A stretch of DNA of 64,000 nt from Singulisphaera sp. GP187 (GCA_945869475.1 CAMBOV010000008.1:62001-126000), one strand, 5' to 3'. Counted from the stretch's first letter, positions 26,714-35,471 are shown. A program made the numbers and translations. Notes: generated by a model not told the origin, from the letters alone.

Positions 26714-27955
26714 CTATTTTTCAGCCGTGATTCGCAAGATCATCCCGGTGCCGTCGGCGCCTCCGTCGGTTCCGCACACGAAGAGGTCTCCGTCGTTCGA
26801 TTCACCGAAACTCGCGGGCAAAAACCCTCGTTTTCCGCCCACAACGCGCGGTGCAGTCACGACCTTTCCGCCAACGGCTCGCACTCCCCACATCGTGCCG
26901 TAGGCATAGTCGGCGTAGAGGTAGACCCCGTCAAGTGTTGGCGCGCTTGAGCCGCGAGAGACGTACCCGCCCGTAACCGAGACGCCGTCCTTTCGGGGGT
27001 ATTGGACGAGCGGATCAAGAAACCGCTCTGAAGCCTCACTTGCGTCGGGCACACCGTCCGTGGCCTGCAGTCCCTCACGTGGGCGCCAACCATAGTTTCC
27101 ACCCTTCACCACGACGTCGATCTCTTCAAAGGCGTTCTGCCCGACATCGCCCGCGTAGAGCTCGCCGGTCTTGCGATCGAACGACATCCTCCAGACATTG
27201 CGAAGTCCGTAGGCGTAGATTTCTTTCGCCGCATCCGGGGTCGCGATGAATGGATTGTCGCTTGGAATTCCATAGGGCTTTCCATCGGCAGGATGGTCGA
27301 CGTCAATGCGCAGCACCTTTGCGAGGAGCGATTTCAAACTCTGCCCGTTGCCCCACGGATCGTTTCCTGCACCGCCATCACCTGTTGAGAGATAGAGAAA
27401 TCCATCCGCGCCAAAGAGCACCGTGCCACCGTTGTGATTCCACGCTGGATCGGTGACTTCGAGCAACACGGTGAGCGAACTCGCGTCAAACGTGCCATCC
27501 TCTTTTGCTGTGAGTGATGCGAGCACGTTGCGATCGGGTTTGTCACCGGCCTTCTTCGCCGTGTACCAGATATACGTGAGGTGATTCTGTGCGAACTTCG
27601 GATGAAAAGCGAGCGAGAGCAGTCCCTGCTCATTGAACTTGTCATACACGGGACCCTTCGAGAGATCAACCACGACGCGTCCCGCATTGAGTGGATCGGC
27701 TGAGTCGATTTCGATGATGCGTCCCGCTTGCTCGACAACATAGAGGCGATCGTTGCGATCGGGTCGTGCGACAACTTGCACTGGACGCTTCAACACCGTC
27801 TTGGCGAAGACACGTGTCAGCCGAACGTTGGGAATCGCAGCAGGCGCCAGCGCTGGGGCAAATGCTGCTTCTGGTACGGACGCTGGTGCGACCTCTTGCG
27901 GCGAAGCGAAGGGACCAACGATGCATGAGGCGACGATGAGTGCAACCAAGATCAT
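26714..27955 (-). CDS. secreted glucose/sorbosone-type sugar dehydrogenase
   Basis: A six-bladed beta-propeller sugar dehydrogenase of the PQQ-dependent glucose/sorbosone family (413 residues from ATG 27955). Family motifs: RPVQVVARPD, VEQAGRI, EQGLLSLAFHP, WNHNGGTVLFGADGFLYLSTGDGG, LRNVWRMSFD, AGDVGQNAFEEID and GGNYGWRPREG. The N terminus is hydrophobic with a possible lipobox VASC, so it is exported and perhaps anchored. No PQQ synthesis genes are seen here. ATG 27955 lies 7 bases after a TAGGAT box; the longer frame to 28156 crosses the divergent gene and is rejected. Confidence 0.88.
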   Translation of the reverse strand: MILVALIVASCIVGPFASPQEVAPASVPEAAFAPALAPAAIPNVRLTRVFAKTVLKRPVQVVARPDRNDRLYVVEQAGRIIEIDSADPLNAGRVVVDLSKGPVYDKFNEQGLLSLAFHPKFAQNHLTYIWYTAKKAGDKPDRNVLASLTAKEDGTFDASSLTVLLEVTDPAWNHNGGTVLFGADGFLYLSTGDGGAGNDPWGNGQSLKSLLAKVLRIDVDHPADGKPYGIPSDNPFIATPDAAKEIYAYGLRNVWRMSFDRKTGELYAGDVGQNAFEEIDVVVKGGNYGWRPREGLQATDGVPDASEASERFLDPLVQYPRKDGVSVTGGYVSRGSSAPTLDGVYLYADYAYGTMWGVRAVGGKVVTAPRVVGGKRGFLPASFGESNDGDLFVCGTDGGADGTGMILRITAEK

Positions 27956-27962
27956 GTTGGCG

Positions 27963-27968
27963 ATCCTA
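27963..27968 (-). promoter_or_regulatory. -10 box of the sugar dehydrogenase gene
   Basis: On the minus strand TAGGAT ends 7 bases before the ATG at 27955. Confidence 0.5.
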
Positions 27969-28011
27969 CGCACGACCAACACCTCTCGAGCGCAGGCGCG
28001 GTTGCAGTGAC

Positions 28012-28017
28012 TATGCT
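28012..28017 (+). promoter_or_regulatory. -10 box of the DUF1080 gene
   Basis: TATGCT ends 6 bases before the GTG at 28024. This decides the GTG as the start, which in turn puts a signal peptide at the N terminus. Confidence 0.55.
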
Positions 28018-28023
28018 GACGCA

Positions 28024-28737
28024 GTGCCACATCAACTCGCTTGTTTTCTCGCGATTCTCTTCGCTCTGTGGCAGGCGGCGCCGCCCACTGCGCCCGCCGC
28101 GCCTGCACCTGCGCCTGCGCCTGCGCCCGCCACACCTGTACCCGCCACACCTGCACCTGCGCCCCGAGCGAGTTTCACACCGCTCTTCGACGGAACCTCG
28201 CTCACTGGATGGATCGGCGACACCGCTGGATACAGCGTTGAAGATGGCGCGATCCACGCCCTTGCGACCGGCGCGAACCTCTTCACCGAAAAGAACTATG
28301 CAGACTTTCACCTCAAGTTCGAGTTTCGGCTCACTGCAGGAGCGAACAGTGGCATCGGTATCCGCGCCCCACTCACAGGTGATGCCGCCTTCGATGGGAT
28401 GGAGATTCAGGTGCTCGACAACTCGTCACCGAAGTATGCGGGTCTCTCTCCGTGGCAGTATCACGGATCGATCTATGGCGTTGTGCCTGCGAAACGTGAA
28501 CATCTGAAACCTGTCGGCGAGTGGAACCAGCAAGAGATCATCGTGAGTGGATCCAAGATTCAGGTCGTGCTCAACGGCACGACGATCGTTGACGCAGATC
28601 TGACGAAGGCTGCGCAGGATGGCACAATCGATGGAAAGCCCCATCCTGGTCTGCGCCGACAGAGTGGGCACATCGGATTCCTCGGACATGGTGATCGTGT
28701 GAGTTTTCGCGCGATCGAGATTCTGGAGTTGAATTGA
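28024..28737 (+). CDS. secreted DUF1080 protein (3-keto-disaccharide hydrolase family)
   Basis: From GTG 28024 the 237-residue product has a signal peptide (HQLACFLAILFALWQAA), an Ala-Pro repeat linker (about 20-45), and a concanavalin-like DUF1080 domain: FTPLFDGTSLTGW at the start, NSGIGIRAP, DGMEIQVLD, and GHIGFLGHGDRVSFRAIEI at the end. Some DUF1080 proteins hydrolyse 3-keto-glycosides. Together with the divergent sugar dehydrogenase this suggests extracellular sugar oxidation, but that link is inference. In-frame ATG 27940 upstream would not give a signal peptide. The next gene starts with a TTG overlapping this stop. Confidence 0.85.
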   Translation: MPHQLACFLAILFALWQAAPPTAPAAPAPAPAPAPATPVPATPAPAPRASFTPLFDGTSLTGWIGDTAGYSVEDGAIHALATGANLFTEKNYADFHLKFEFRLTAGANSGIGIRAPLTGDAAFDGMEIQVLDNSSPKYAGLSPWQYHGSIYGVVPAKREHLKPVGEWNQQEIIVSGSKIQVVLNGTTIVDADLTKAAQDGTIDGKPHPGLRRQSGHIGFLGHGDRVSFRAIEILELN

Positions 28738-29582
28738 GCGGCGGAGCCGTCGAAAGTCAGTTGAGAGCGGCGCTCGCACGACTCGAGAGGCCACTCGCGC
28801 AGGCAGGTTTTCTGGTCGCGCAAGTGCGAGTGCACGACGAAGGTTCGTGGGGACGGCTCGACGCCACACTCGAAGGAACCGCGCTCTCGGGCAAGATTCA
28901 AGTGCACCTCAATAAGAAAGGACAATTCAGCATTGTTCCGCAGGGAAACGCCGCGCATTCAATCGGCAAAGCGATCGATGGCGGTGAATTCGCTGTGACC
29001 GCTGCGAGCGTTCCTCCCGTGAGAGTTGCCGCGCCGACGCGTGCGTCCTCCTCGCCACCGACACTCTCGCGAGCGACCGCGACCGAAGCGTCTGCTTCAC
29101 GCGCGACGGCATCGACCTCTCAACCTCTGCGCACTTCGACCGTGCGCGGCAGAGCCGGCGAACTTGTCGTCGACTGTTCGAAGTACGGCAAGTCACTCAT
29201 CGGTCCCACCGAGTGGCGCGGCGTGCTGCACATGGGAGTGGATGGATGGCGCGAGGTCTTTCACAGCCCCGTCTACGCGCGAGGTCACAACAATCTCGGT
29301 GAGTTTCTCGCGATCATCGATGGGTGCCAACGAATCGAGAGCGGCGAGTGCGTATGCGAGACACTCTCGAGCGATTCAAAGACAGCGCTCAGTTGGTTTC
29401 GCACGGGCATCCTCAAGACGACCATTGACGTCGAGAACGACTGCGATCCTTCGTTCGCTGCTGCTGTGCACGATGCGCGGCAATGGCTCGCGCGCGCCGA
29501 TCGTGGCGCGTGGATGAAACGGTTCTCACGGTGGGATGTCTCAGTGCGAGGCGAAAACCCCGCTGATTTCGGCCGAAAGTAA
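28734..29582 (+). CDS. ribonuclease HI domain fused to an unknown N-terminal domain
   Basis: The 282-residue product starts with TTG 28734, which overlaps the DUF1080 stop as TTGA. Residues 141-282 are RNase HI-like, closest in pattern to the RNase H of viroplasmin-type proteins: Asp147 (LVVDCS), Glu190 (NNLGEFLAI), Asp214 (SDSKTALSW) and Asp278 in the C-terminal ENPADFGRK. Such enzymes cut RNA in RNA-DNA hybrids. Residues 1-85 form a separate beta/alpha region I do not recognise, joined by a Ser/Ala/Thr/Pro linker (about 95-138); by analogy with RNase H1 proteins it could bind the hybrid, but it lacks the usual hybrid-binding motif. It is convergent with the HD-GYP gene, 5 bases apart. Confidence 0.8.
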   Translation: MSGGAVESQLRAALARLERPLAQAGFLVAQVRVHDEGSWGRLDATLEGTALSGKIQVHLNKKGQFSIVPQGNAAHSIGKAIDGGEFAVTAASVPPVRVAAPTRASSSPPTLSRATATEASASRATASTSQPLRTSTVRGRAGELVVDCSKYGKSLIGPTEWRGVLHMGVDGWREVFHSPVYARGHNNLGEFLAIIDGCQRIESGECVCETLSSDSKTALSWFRTGILKTTIDVENDCDPSFAAAVHDARQWLARADRGAWMKRFSRWDVSVRGENPADFGRK

Positions 29583-29587
29583 CGCCG

Positions 29588-31126
29588 CTACGCGGCTTCG
29601 CGTGGCGAAGTGGGGCGAACAATTCGAGCCGCGAGTTCGTGATCTGAGATCGAAAGAAAGAGGCGACCGAGTTCAGGATCGAAGTGCGTTCCAAGGCACT
29701 TCTCGAGCTCGGCCCGCACGTCTGGAATCGTGCGCGCAGGTCGGTAGACGCGCGCACTCGTCATCGCGTCAAAGCAATCTGCGATGCAGAGGATCCGGCC
29801 GAGTTGCGAAATCTCCTCCCCTTTCAAGTTGTTGGGATAGCCCTTCCCATCCCAGCGCTCGTGATGCTGAAGCACGCCAGGCAGCAAATCTCGCATCTGA
29901 GGAATGCTGCCCAGAATCTCCGCACCCTTGACGGGATGCTCGCGAATCTGTGCGAACTCATCATCCTCGAGTCGTGTTGGCTTGCGCAAGATCGCTTCAG
30001 GCACGCCGATCTTTCCGATGTCGTGCACAAGACCGCACTCGCGTGTTTGTCTGACGTGTTCGTCTGAAAGTTTCGCTGCTTGCGCGAGCAGCGCCGCAAA
30101 CTCACTCACGCGTCTTGAGTGACCGCTCGTATAAGGATCCTTCTTGTCGACCGCATCGATGAGTGCTCGAACGACTCCTTCGTACTTCTCGCTGGTCTCG
30201 AGGTCGAACCGTTGCTGCATCTTGCCCCGCTCGATGTTCGCCAGTGAGAGTCCAGCCAACCCTGCGACTGCAAGGGCGATTCCAGGGGCGTCCCTCTCGC
30301 TCGATTCGTGAACATCGCCGCCGCGATTGTCGAGGTAGATCCATCCAAAGAACATTTTTCCCATCTTGACGGGCACGCAGAGCACTTGCTTGATCGCGAG
30401 CGAGTCGAGGCTCGCGGCGATTGTCGCACCAGGCGACGCTTCGCATTGGTTCGTGAAGATGCCGTTGCGGGCGCGCTTCAGCACGCTTCGACTCAACTGC
30501 AACTCGCCTCGACCATTGGCGGTCGCTCCACTGCCGAAGACAAGTTCGGCATCGCCAGGGGCTGTTCCTTCGCGTAAGAATGCGACATTTGCGAATCCCG
30601 TTGCCATCGTCAGCGACTCGACCACTGCTTGACCGACTGACACTTCGTCTTCAGCCAGCGCAATGTTCTCATGCGCCGCGAAGAGGTGCACGAGCAGACC
30701 TTGATTGAACTCCGCGGGCACCTGCACGGCGGGCAGTGGCACGAACCCTTCCGACCCGCCCACACTGTGAACGATGGTGGCTGCGCCTTCGGCCATTGTG
30801 AGGTCACCTGAGAGATCGTCCACTCGAAATCGCCACGATTCAATCGTCAGCGAGTCTGCATGATCGAGGCGCACCTCTCGGTGTTGGGCCAACTTGACGC
30901 CATTGAGAAATGTCCCAGAAATTGAACCACAGTCACCGACCCGCCAGTGCCCCCCGTGATCATCCACGGGCGGAGCCCAGCGAAGTTCTGCGTGGCGCCT
31001 CGAGACTTTCGCGTCGGTGAGATGCACCGCGCACTCTGGGCTGCGCCCAATCGTGATCACTTTGCCGGGGGCAAGCGCCACCTCGCGCTCTGTGTCACCT
31101 GAGTATCCGCGGAGTCGCCATGCCAT
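29588..31126 (-). CDS. FHA-GAF-HD-GYP signalling protein
   Basis: A 512-residue cytoplasmic regulator. Residues about 20-95 are an FHA domain (TIGRSPECAVHL, SRRHAEL), which binds phosphothreonine; about 140-300 look like a GAF sensor domain; about 320-500 are HD-GYP with HDIGKIGVP (HD at 368-369) and HHERWDGKGYP (421-431), a cyclic-di-GMP phosphodiesterase signature. It may thus couple Ser/Thr kinase signalling to c-di-GMP breakdown. A PilZ-like protein is encoded at 37881. The ATG at 31126 is 7 bases after an AATAAT box. Confidence 0.93.
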   Translation of the reverse strand: MAWRLRGYSGDTEREVALAPGKVITIGRSPECAVHLTDAKVSRRHAELRWAPPVDDHGGHWRVGDCGSISGTFLNGVKLAQHREVRLDHADSLTIESWRFRVDDLSGDLTMAEGAATIVHSVGGSEGFVPLPAVQVPAEFNQGLLVHLFAAHENIALAEDEVSVGQAVVESLTMATGFANVAFLREGTAPGDAELVFGSGATANGRGELQLSRSVLKRARNGIFTNQCEASPGATIAASLDSLAIKQVLCVPVKMGKMFFGWIYLDNRGGDVHESSERDAPGIALAVAGLAGLSLANIERGKMQQRFDLETSEKYEGVVRALIDAVDKKDPYTSGHSRRVSEFAALLAQAAKLSDEHVRQTRECGLVHDIGKIGVPEAILRKPTRLEDDEFAQIREHPVKGAEILGSIPQMRDLLPGVLQHHERWDGKGYPNNLKGEEISQLGRILCIADCFDAMTSARVYRPARTIPDVRAELEKCLGTHFDPELGRLFLSISDHELAARIVRPTSPREAA

Positions 31127-31133
31127 TGTGTTT

Positions 31134-31139
31134 ATTATT
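31134..31139 (-). promoter_or_regulatory. -10 box of the HD-GYP gene
   Basis: On the minus strand AATAAT, within TAATAATAA, ends 7 bases before the ATG at 31126. Confidence 0.45.
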
Positions 31140-31161
31140 ACCTCGGCAGATCAATCGCGCA

Positions 31162-31977
31162 TCAATAGGTCGCTTGACCCTTGGGATTCCAAATCAACTT
31201 TGGCTTGTTCCAGTCACCGAGCGCCTGCCCAGGATCGCGACTGCCTTGCATCGAACGCGTCGCGGTATCCGTCAGCACGTGGGCGACGTGACCGTCGGCA
31301 AAGACGAGGTGCCCCCCATCGAAGTGTCGATTTGCGAACCCCCGCCAATCGGACTGATTCACCGAGAGATCCTGTCCAAAGTATGGATCGCTCGCCGTAA
31401 GTTCGTCGGCGCGGCTTCGTAACTCGAACATGAGCACGGTTGATGAACTGTCAGGGATCATCGCCATCGTGATCACCTTCTTGGGTTCGGGGATGAGCTC
31501 AGCCGAGAGCGTGTCATTGAGCCGTGTGTTGGGAACGTAATTGAAGCAAAATGCGCCTGAGCCAAAGTCCCAGGGTGCCTCGACGTTCGCGCTCGCCCCT
31601 GGATCGATGAAGAGCGATCGCATGGGAGGAATTGGAATCTCATCTTGACCGCTCACTCCCATCGACACGATCTCGCTGTAAGGCTTCTCGCCAGCGAGCT
31701 CAGCGACGGCATTTGCCCAGTAACTCTTCTCTGCCAGATTCAGCGGCATATCTGCGACAGCACCAAGCCCCTCCCACGGAAGACGCTCCTTGTGGGTTGA
31801 TGTGTAGTTGATCGTCGCCGCTCCCCACTGTTTGAGATTCGCTTGACTTCCAGTCGCGTTGCTCGCCTTGCGGGCCATCCCAACAGCCGGCAAGAGAAGT
31901 CCGATGAGCAGCGCGATGATGCCGACGACGACGAGAATCTCAACGAGTGTGAACGCTCTTGGCGAGGGAGATCTCAT
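31162..31977 (-). CDS. prepilin-like protein with C-terminal ADGH motif
   Basis: The 271-residue product begins MRSPSPRAFTLVEILVVVG, a type IV prepilin/pseudopilin cleavage site with Glu at +5 and Ala instead of Gly at -1, followed by the hydrophobic helix. The C-terminal part contains FDGGHLVFADGHVAHV, like the H-X9-DG motif of the large planctomycete family of secreted prepilin-like proteins. Their function is unknown; they are numerous per genome and are not classic pilins. The ATG at 31977 is 6 bases after a TACGAT box; the longer frame to 32088 translates 12-base repeats and is rejected. Confidence 0.9.
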   Translation of the reverse strand: MRSPSPRAFTLVEILVVVGIIALLIGLLLPAVGMARKASNATGSQANLKQWGAATINYTSTHKERLPWEGLGAVADMPLNLAEKSYWANAVAELAGEKPYSEIVSMGVSGQDEIPIPPMRSLFIDPGASANVEAPWDFGSGAFCFNYVPNTRLNDTLSAELIPEPKKVITMAMIPDSSSTVLMFELRSRADELTASDPYFGQDLSVNQSDWRGFANRHFDGGHLVFADGHVAHVLTDTATRSMQGSRDPGQALGDWNKPKLIWNPKGQATY

Positions 31978-31983
31978 GAGCGG

Positions 31984-31989
31984 ATCGTA
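31984..31989 (-). promoter_or_regulatory. -10 box of the prepilin-like gene
   Basis: On the minus strand TACGAT ends 6 bases before the ATG at 31977. Confidence 0.5.
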
Positions 31990-32027
31990 ACTCGCCCCAC
32001 CCGAAAGTCGAGGCGAAAGTTCATCCC

Positions 32028-32063
32028 AAAAATCCAACCAAAAATCCAACCAAAAATCCAACC
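32028..32063. repeat. three perfect 12-base tandem repeats upstream of the prepilin-like promoter
   Basis: The unit AAAAATCCAACC is repeated three times without error, about 40-75 bases upstream of the TACGAT box, between that promoter and the end of the dehydratase gene. It is noncoding and could be a repeated regulator site or an AT-rich upstream element. Confidence 0.9.
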
Positions 32064-32084
32064 AAGCGCGAAGGCACAGACCTC

Positions 32085-34046
32085 TCACGCCTCGTCTGAA
32101 GTGCCTTCGGTTCGGTGCGAGGTGCCCCCGAGCGGCTGGGCAGACCCGAGCGACTCGCGGTAACCGCTTACGAGGAACTCAAGCATCGAGCGCACTACAG
32201 GCACATCATGCTGATCGAGCGCCGCCTCGAGGCGCGCAAGGCTGGGTTCGAGCTCAGCCCACGGGATGAATCGCTCCCGAGCCTGCATGATCGCAGGATG
32301 CTCTGTCGCTGCACAGTTGTCGCCGATCAGCAACTCTTCGTAAAGTTTTTCACCCGGACGAAGCCCCGTCGTCAGAATCTCAATGTCGCCGTCTGGGTGC
32401 GCCTCACTCTTCTCGCGGTATCCAGCAAGCCGGATCATATTCTTGGCGAGGTCGACGATCTTGACTGGCTCACCCATGTCGAGCACGAACACCTCACCCC
32501 CCTCACCCATCGCGCCCGCTTGAATGACGAGCGACGAGGCCTCTGGGATCGTCATGAAATAGCGGGTGATCTCTGGATGGGTCACCGTGACTGGACCACC
32601 TCGGCGAATCTGTTCTGTAAACAGGGGTACGACTGACCCGCTCGACGCGAGCACATTGCCAAATCGCACGATGACGAATCGCGTGGGACGAGTGCTCCTG
32701 GGAAGCGGTTGCGAGCGATTCATTCGTCCCAGTGAATGTGCCGCCATCGCCTGCAAACACTTCTCGGCGAGGCGCTTGCTCGCACCCATCACGCTGGTGG
32801 GGCGAACGGCTTTGTCGGTCGATATCAGGACGAACGACTTGACTCCAAGAAGTTCGGCAGCCTGTGCAACGCGAAGTGTTCCAATGACGTTGACAGCAAC
32901 TCCCTCGATCTCATTCGCCTCGACGATTGGAACATGCTTGTACGCCGCGGCGTGGTAGATCGTCTCGATCTGGTTCTCCTTGATCACTGCCTCGAGGCGG
33001 ACGTGATCGAGCACTGACCCCAGCACGGCAGTGATCTGCACTCCGCTCGCTATGCCGACCAGTCGGCGAAGTTCGTTCTCTATGGTGTAGAGATTGAACT
33101 CACAGTTGTCGAGAATGACGAGGCGGCGGGGTCCTTGCAGCAACACCTGACGCGAGATTTCTGAACCGATCGATCCTCCCGCGCCCGTGACGAGCACATT
33201 TGCACCACCGATGTTTCGCGCGAGAAGTGCCGTCTTTGGTTCGACGGGGTTGCGCCCGAGGAGATCCTCGATTTTCATCACGCGCACCGCATCCGTTCGC
33301 GCAGTGCCCTCGGCAATTTCGTTGAGTGTCGGAACCAGCATCACCCGAAGCCCAAGCGCGGTGAGTTCTTGAAAGATCTCGCGGCGGCGGCGGCGCGACG
33401 ACTCTGGAAGCGCGAGCAAGATCGTGTCGACCCGCAGCGTGCGAACCACCCTGCGAATGTCACTGGCGGCGTAGACGCGCAGGCTCCGCACTTCGCTTCC
33501 GACTCGCGACTCGTCATCGTCAACAAACGCAACAATCGTTGAGCGTTGGTCTTGTGCGAGCATCGAGACGAGCCCTGCTCCGACGTCACCCGCTCCATAG
33601 ACGATCATGCGCGCGCAGTTTCTCTCGGAGCTCCACCGAATCAAGTAGCGAGCCACCGCGCGCGAACCGCCGATTCCAAGCAGCGCCGCCATCCAGAATC
33701 CAACGATCGCTGAACGTGGCAGCCCCTCGGCTCGATCGGTCATGAGTGCGACAAATGCCAAGATGACGACAGCGGCTGTCACCGCGTAGCCGACGTGCAC
33801 GGCGAACCGAAGTCCAACGTACCGGGTGACTTCGCGGTAGAGCCCCGCGATGTAGCAGCAGGGAATGCCGATGATCGTGGCGCTCGCGCAGAGCCAGAGC
33901 AGTGAGTGACCTGAGACTTCAGGCCACCACGATTCGAGTCGCGCCGCGAGCGCGATCCACATCGCAACCGCCAAGCAGACGGCGTCAACGATGAGTGCGA
34001 CCGATTGTTTTCCCCGACGCGGAAGTCGACTGAGCCACGGAATCAT
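32085..34046 (-). CDS. membrane nucleotide-sugar 4,6-dehydratase/epimerase (CapD/WbpM/PglF-like)
   Basis: The 653-residue product has about four transmembrane helices (1-130), a first Rossmann-like domain (about 145-260), and a short-chain dehydrogenase domain with NVLVTGAGGSIGSEISRQV (about 285-305), AAAYKHVPIVE, an ISTDKAVRPTSVMGASKR segment, and GEKLYEELL. The STDKA...MGASK segment replaces the usual YxxxK tyrosine with methionine, as in this inverting/non-inverting UDP-GlcNAc 4,6-dehydratase group. It would make a modified sugar for polysaccharide or glycoprotein. It stands alone here, without glycosyltransferases. ATG 34046 follows a GATACT box by 8 bases. Confidence 0.9.
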   Translation of the reverse strand: MIPWLSRLPRRGKQSVALIVDAVCLAVAMWIALAARLESWWPEVSGHSLLWLCASATIIGIPCCYIAGLYREVTRYVGLRFAVHVGYAVTAAVVILAFVALMTDRAEGLPRSAIVGFWMAALLGIGGSRAVARYLIRWSSERNCARMIVYGAGDVGAGLVSMLAQDQRSTIVAFVDDDESRVGSEVRSLRVYAASDIRRVVRTLRVDTILLALPESSRRRRREIFQELTALGLRVMLVPTLNEIAEGTARTDAVRVMKIEDLLGRNPVEPKTALLARNIGGANVLVTGAGGSIGSEISRQVLLQGPRRLVILDNCEFNLYTIENELRRLVGIASGVQITAVLGSVLDHVRLEAVIKENQIETIYHAAAYKHVPIVEANEIEGVAVNVIGTLRVAQAAELLGVKSFVLISTDKAVRPTSVMGASKRLAEKCLQAMAAHSLGRMNRSQPLPRSTRPTRFVIVRFGNVLASSGSVVPLFTEQIRRGGPVTVTHPEITRYFMTIPEASSLVIQAGAMGEGGEVFVLDMGEPVKIVDLAKNMIRLAGYREKSEAHPDGDIEILTTGLRPGEKLYEELLIGDNCAATEHPAIMQARERFIPWAELEPSLARLEAALDQHDVPVVRSMLEFLVSGYRESLGSAQPLGGTSHRTEGTSDEA

Positions 34047-34054
34047 GCAGGCAG

Positions 34055-34060
34055 AGTATC
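34055..34060 (-). promoter_or_regulatory. -10 box of the dehydratase gene
   Basis: On the minus strand GATACT (with TG just before) ends 8 bases before the ATG at 34046. Confidence 0.4.
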
Positions 34061-34155
34061 ACCCTCAATGGGAAAGGGCTCTCCCAAGTTCGCAGAAATC
34101 ACGTGACCGATAAGCGAGAAAATGAAACTTCTCACTCCAGAAATCTTCGCATCAT

Positions 34156-34239
34156 TAGGCCCGCCGGGACTTGAACCCGGATGAGGGTTAGCTCTGCGGA
34201 TTTTAAGTCCGCTGCGTCTGCCAATTCCGCCACAGGCCT
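34156..34239 (-). tRNA. trnL: tRNA-Leu (anticodon UAA)
   Basis: An 84-base class II tRNA on the minus strand. The acceptor AGGCCTG pairs with CGGGCCT (one G-T pair), the anticodon arm is GCGGA-CTTAAAA-TCCGC with anticodon TAA, a long variable arm (about 14 bases) follows, and the T arm is CGGG-TTCAAGT-CCCG. Discriminator A; no encoded CCA. Confidence 0.95.
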
Positions 34240-34256
34240 GCGTGGAGTTGCGCATC

Positions 34257-34262
34257 TATCCT
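34257..34262 (+). promoter_or_regulatory. -10 box of the CoA-transferase gene
   Basis: TATCCT ends 6 bases before the ATG at 34269, deciding that start over the in-frame 34242 codon, which overlaps the promoter. Confidence 0.55.
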
Positions 34263-34268
34263 ACAACG

Positions 34269-35462
34269 ATGCCTTCGTCGGACCGCTCTCCTCCTCTCGC
34301 TGGCATCACAGTGATCGACTTGGGACGTGTGCTCGCCGCACCTTTCACGACGTCGGTACTCGCGTCACTCGGAGCGCGCGTCATCAAAGTTGAGCGCCCC
34401 GGAAGCGGAGATGACTCGCGTGCATTCGGACCGCACCATAATGGCAAGAGTCTCTACTTCACGAGCGTGAACTGCGACAAAGAATCCATCGCGCTCGATC
34501 TAAAAAAGAAGGCCGATCGCGCGATCTTTGAAGAACTTCTCGACGGTGCTGACGTCTTGGTTGAGAATTTTTCTCCGCCCGTCATGACGTCGTTGGGATA
34601 TGGCTGGGAGTCGGCTCACGCGCGCTGGCCACGACTGATTTATGGCGCACTCTCGGGATTCGGGTTGAGCGGTCCACTCTCGGCGCAACCTGCGTACGAC
34701 ATCATCGCACAGGCACTGAGTGGAGTCATGAGTCTGACCGGTCATCCCGGTGGTCCCCCTGTGCGCGTTGGAAACTCGGTGGGAGACCTGGTCGCTGGCC
34801 TCTATATGGCACTTGGAATTGTGAGTGCGATCCACAAACGTTCGACCACTGGCACGGGATGCCTCCTCGACGTTGCGATGCTGGATTGCCAGATCGCCTT
34901 CCTCGAGTCGTTCGTGACGACGTACACGACAACGAACATTTCGCCCGTGGCCCTCGGCACGCGCCATCCTTCAATCGCTCCATTTCAGGCCTACCTCTGC
35001 AAGGATCGGTGGATCGTGATGGGGGCGGGGCACGATGTGCTCTTTGCTTCTCTGTGCGAGGCGATCGGACGAGGCGACCTCGCGCGCGACAGCGACTTTG
35101 TATCGAATTCAAATCGCATCTTGAACGTCAACAGACTCGAGGCTGAACTCACAGCGACGCTCGTGACACGCAATGCTTCAGAGTGGATCGAACTGCTTAC
35201 CGCCGCGGGTGTGCCCTGCGCGCCCATTCAGTCCATTGCACAGATGGCCGCGATGCCTCAGGTCATCGCCCGTGAGATGATCGTGCCCGTCGAAGATCCG
35301 CTGCTTCCAACGACGTGCGTGCCAGGCAATCCAATCAAGATGAGTTCTGTCACACCTCGCACCTCCCGCCGCGCGGCACCAGACCTCGATCAGCACCGCG
35401 GGGCAATCCTGAAAGAACTTTCCCAGAGGCGCGCCGATCGCGACGCGGCCAAACGCACGTAA
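34269..35462 (+). CDS. CaiB/BaiF family (class III) CoA-transferase
   Basis: A 397-residue class III CoA-transferase. Conserved features: IDLGRVLAAPFTT at the N terminus, RPGSGDDSRAFGP, NSVGDLVAGLYMALG carrying the catalytic aspartate that forms the acyl-enzyme anhydride, and the C-terminal GVPCAPIQSI. The acyl substrate cannot be predicted; members act on formyl-, succinyl-, carnitinyl- and other CoA thioesters, and 2-methylacyl-CoA racemases are related. It starts 30 bases from tRNA-Leu on the opposite strand. Its TAA stop overlaps the -10 box of the next gene. Confidence 0.92.
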   Translation: MPSSDRSPPLAGITVIDLGRVLAAPFTTSVLASLGARVIKVERPGSGDDSRAFGPHHNGKSLYFTSVNCDKESIALDLKKKADRAIFEELLDGADVLVENFSPPVMTSLGYGWESAHARWPRLIYGALSGFGLSGPLSAQPAYDIIAQALSGVMSLTGHPGGPPVRVGNSVGDLVAGLYMALGIVSAIHKRSTTGTGCLLDVAMLDCQIAFLESFVTTYTTTNISPVALGTRHPSIAPFQAYLCKDRWIVMGAGHDVLFASLCEAIGRGDLARDSDFVSNSNRILNVNRLEAELTATLVTRNASEWIELLTAAGVPCAPIQSIAQMAAMPQVIAREMIVPVEDPLLPTTCVPGNPIKMSSVTPRTSRRAAPDLDQHRGAILKELSQRRADRDAAKRT

Positions 35463-35465
35463 CCT
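35460..35465 (+). promoter_or_regulatory. -10 box inside the CoA-transferase stop
   Basis: TAACCT begins with the TAA stop codon of the CoA-transferase gene and ends 6 bases before the ATG at 35472. Confidence 0.45.
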
Positions 35466-35471
35466 ACTGCC

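Noticed and set aside
29584-29596. Hairpin GCCGC-TAC-GCGGC as a terminator between the RNase H and HD-GYP genes
   Set aside because: The stem has five bases only, has no T-run, and lies within the HD-GYP coding sequence.
31978-32088. Longer prepilin-like frame starting MRGLCLRAWLDFW
   Set aside because: The extension only translates the 12-base tandem repeat (WLDF repeated) and would put the prepilin cleavage site about 37 residues inside the protein; the TACGAT box supports the start at 31977.
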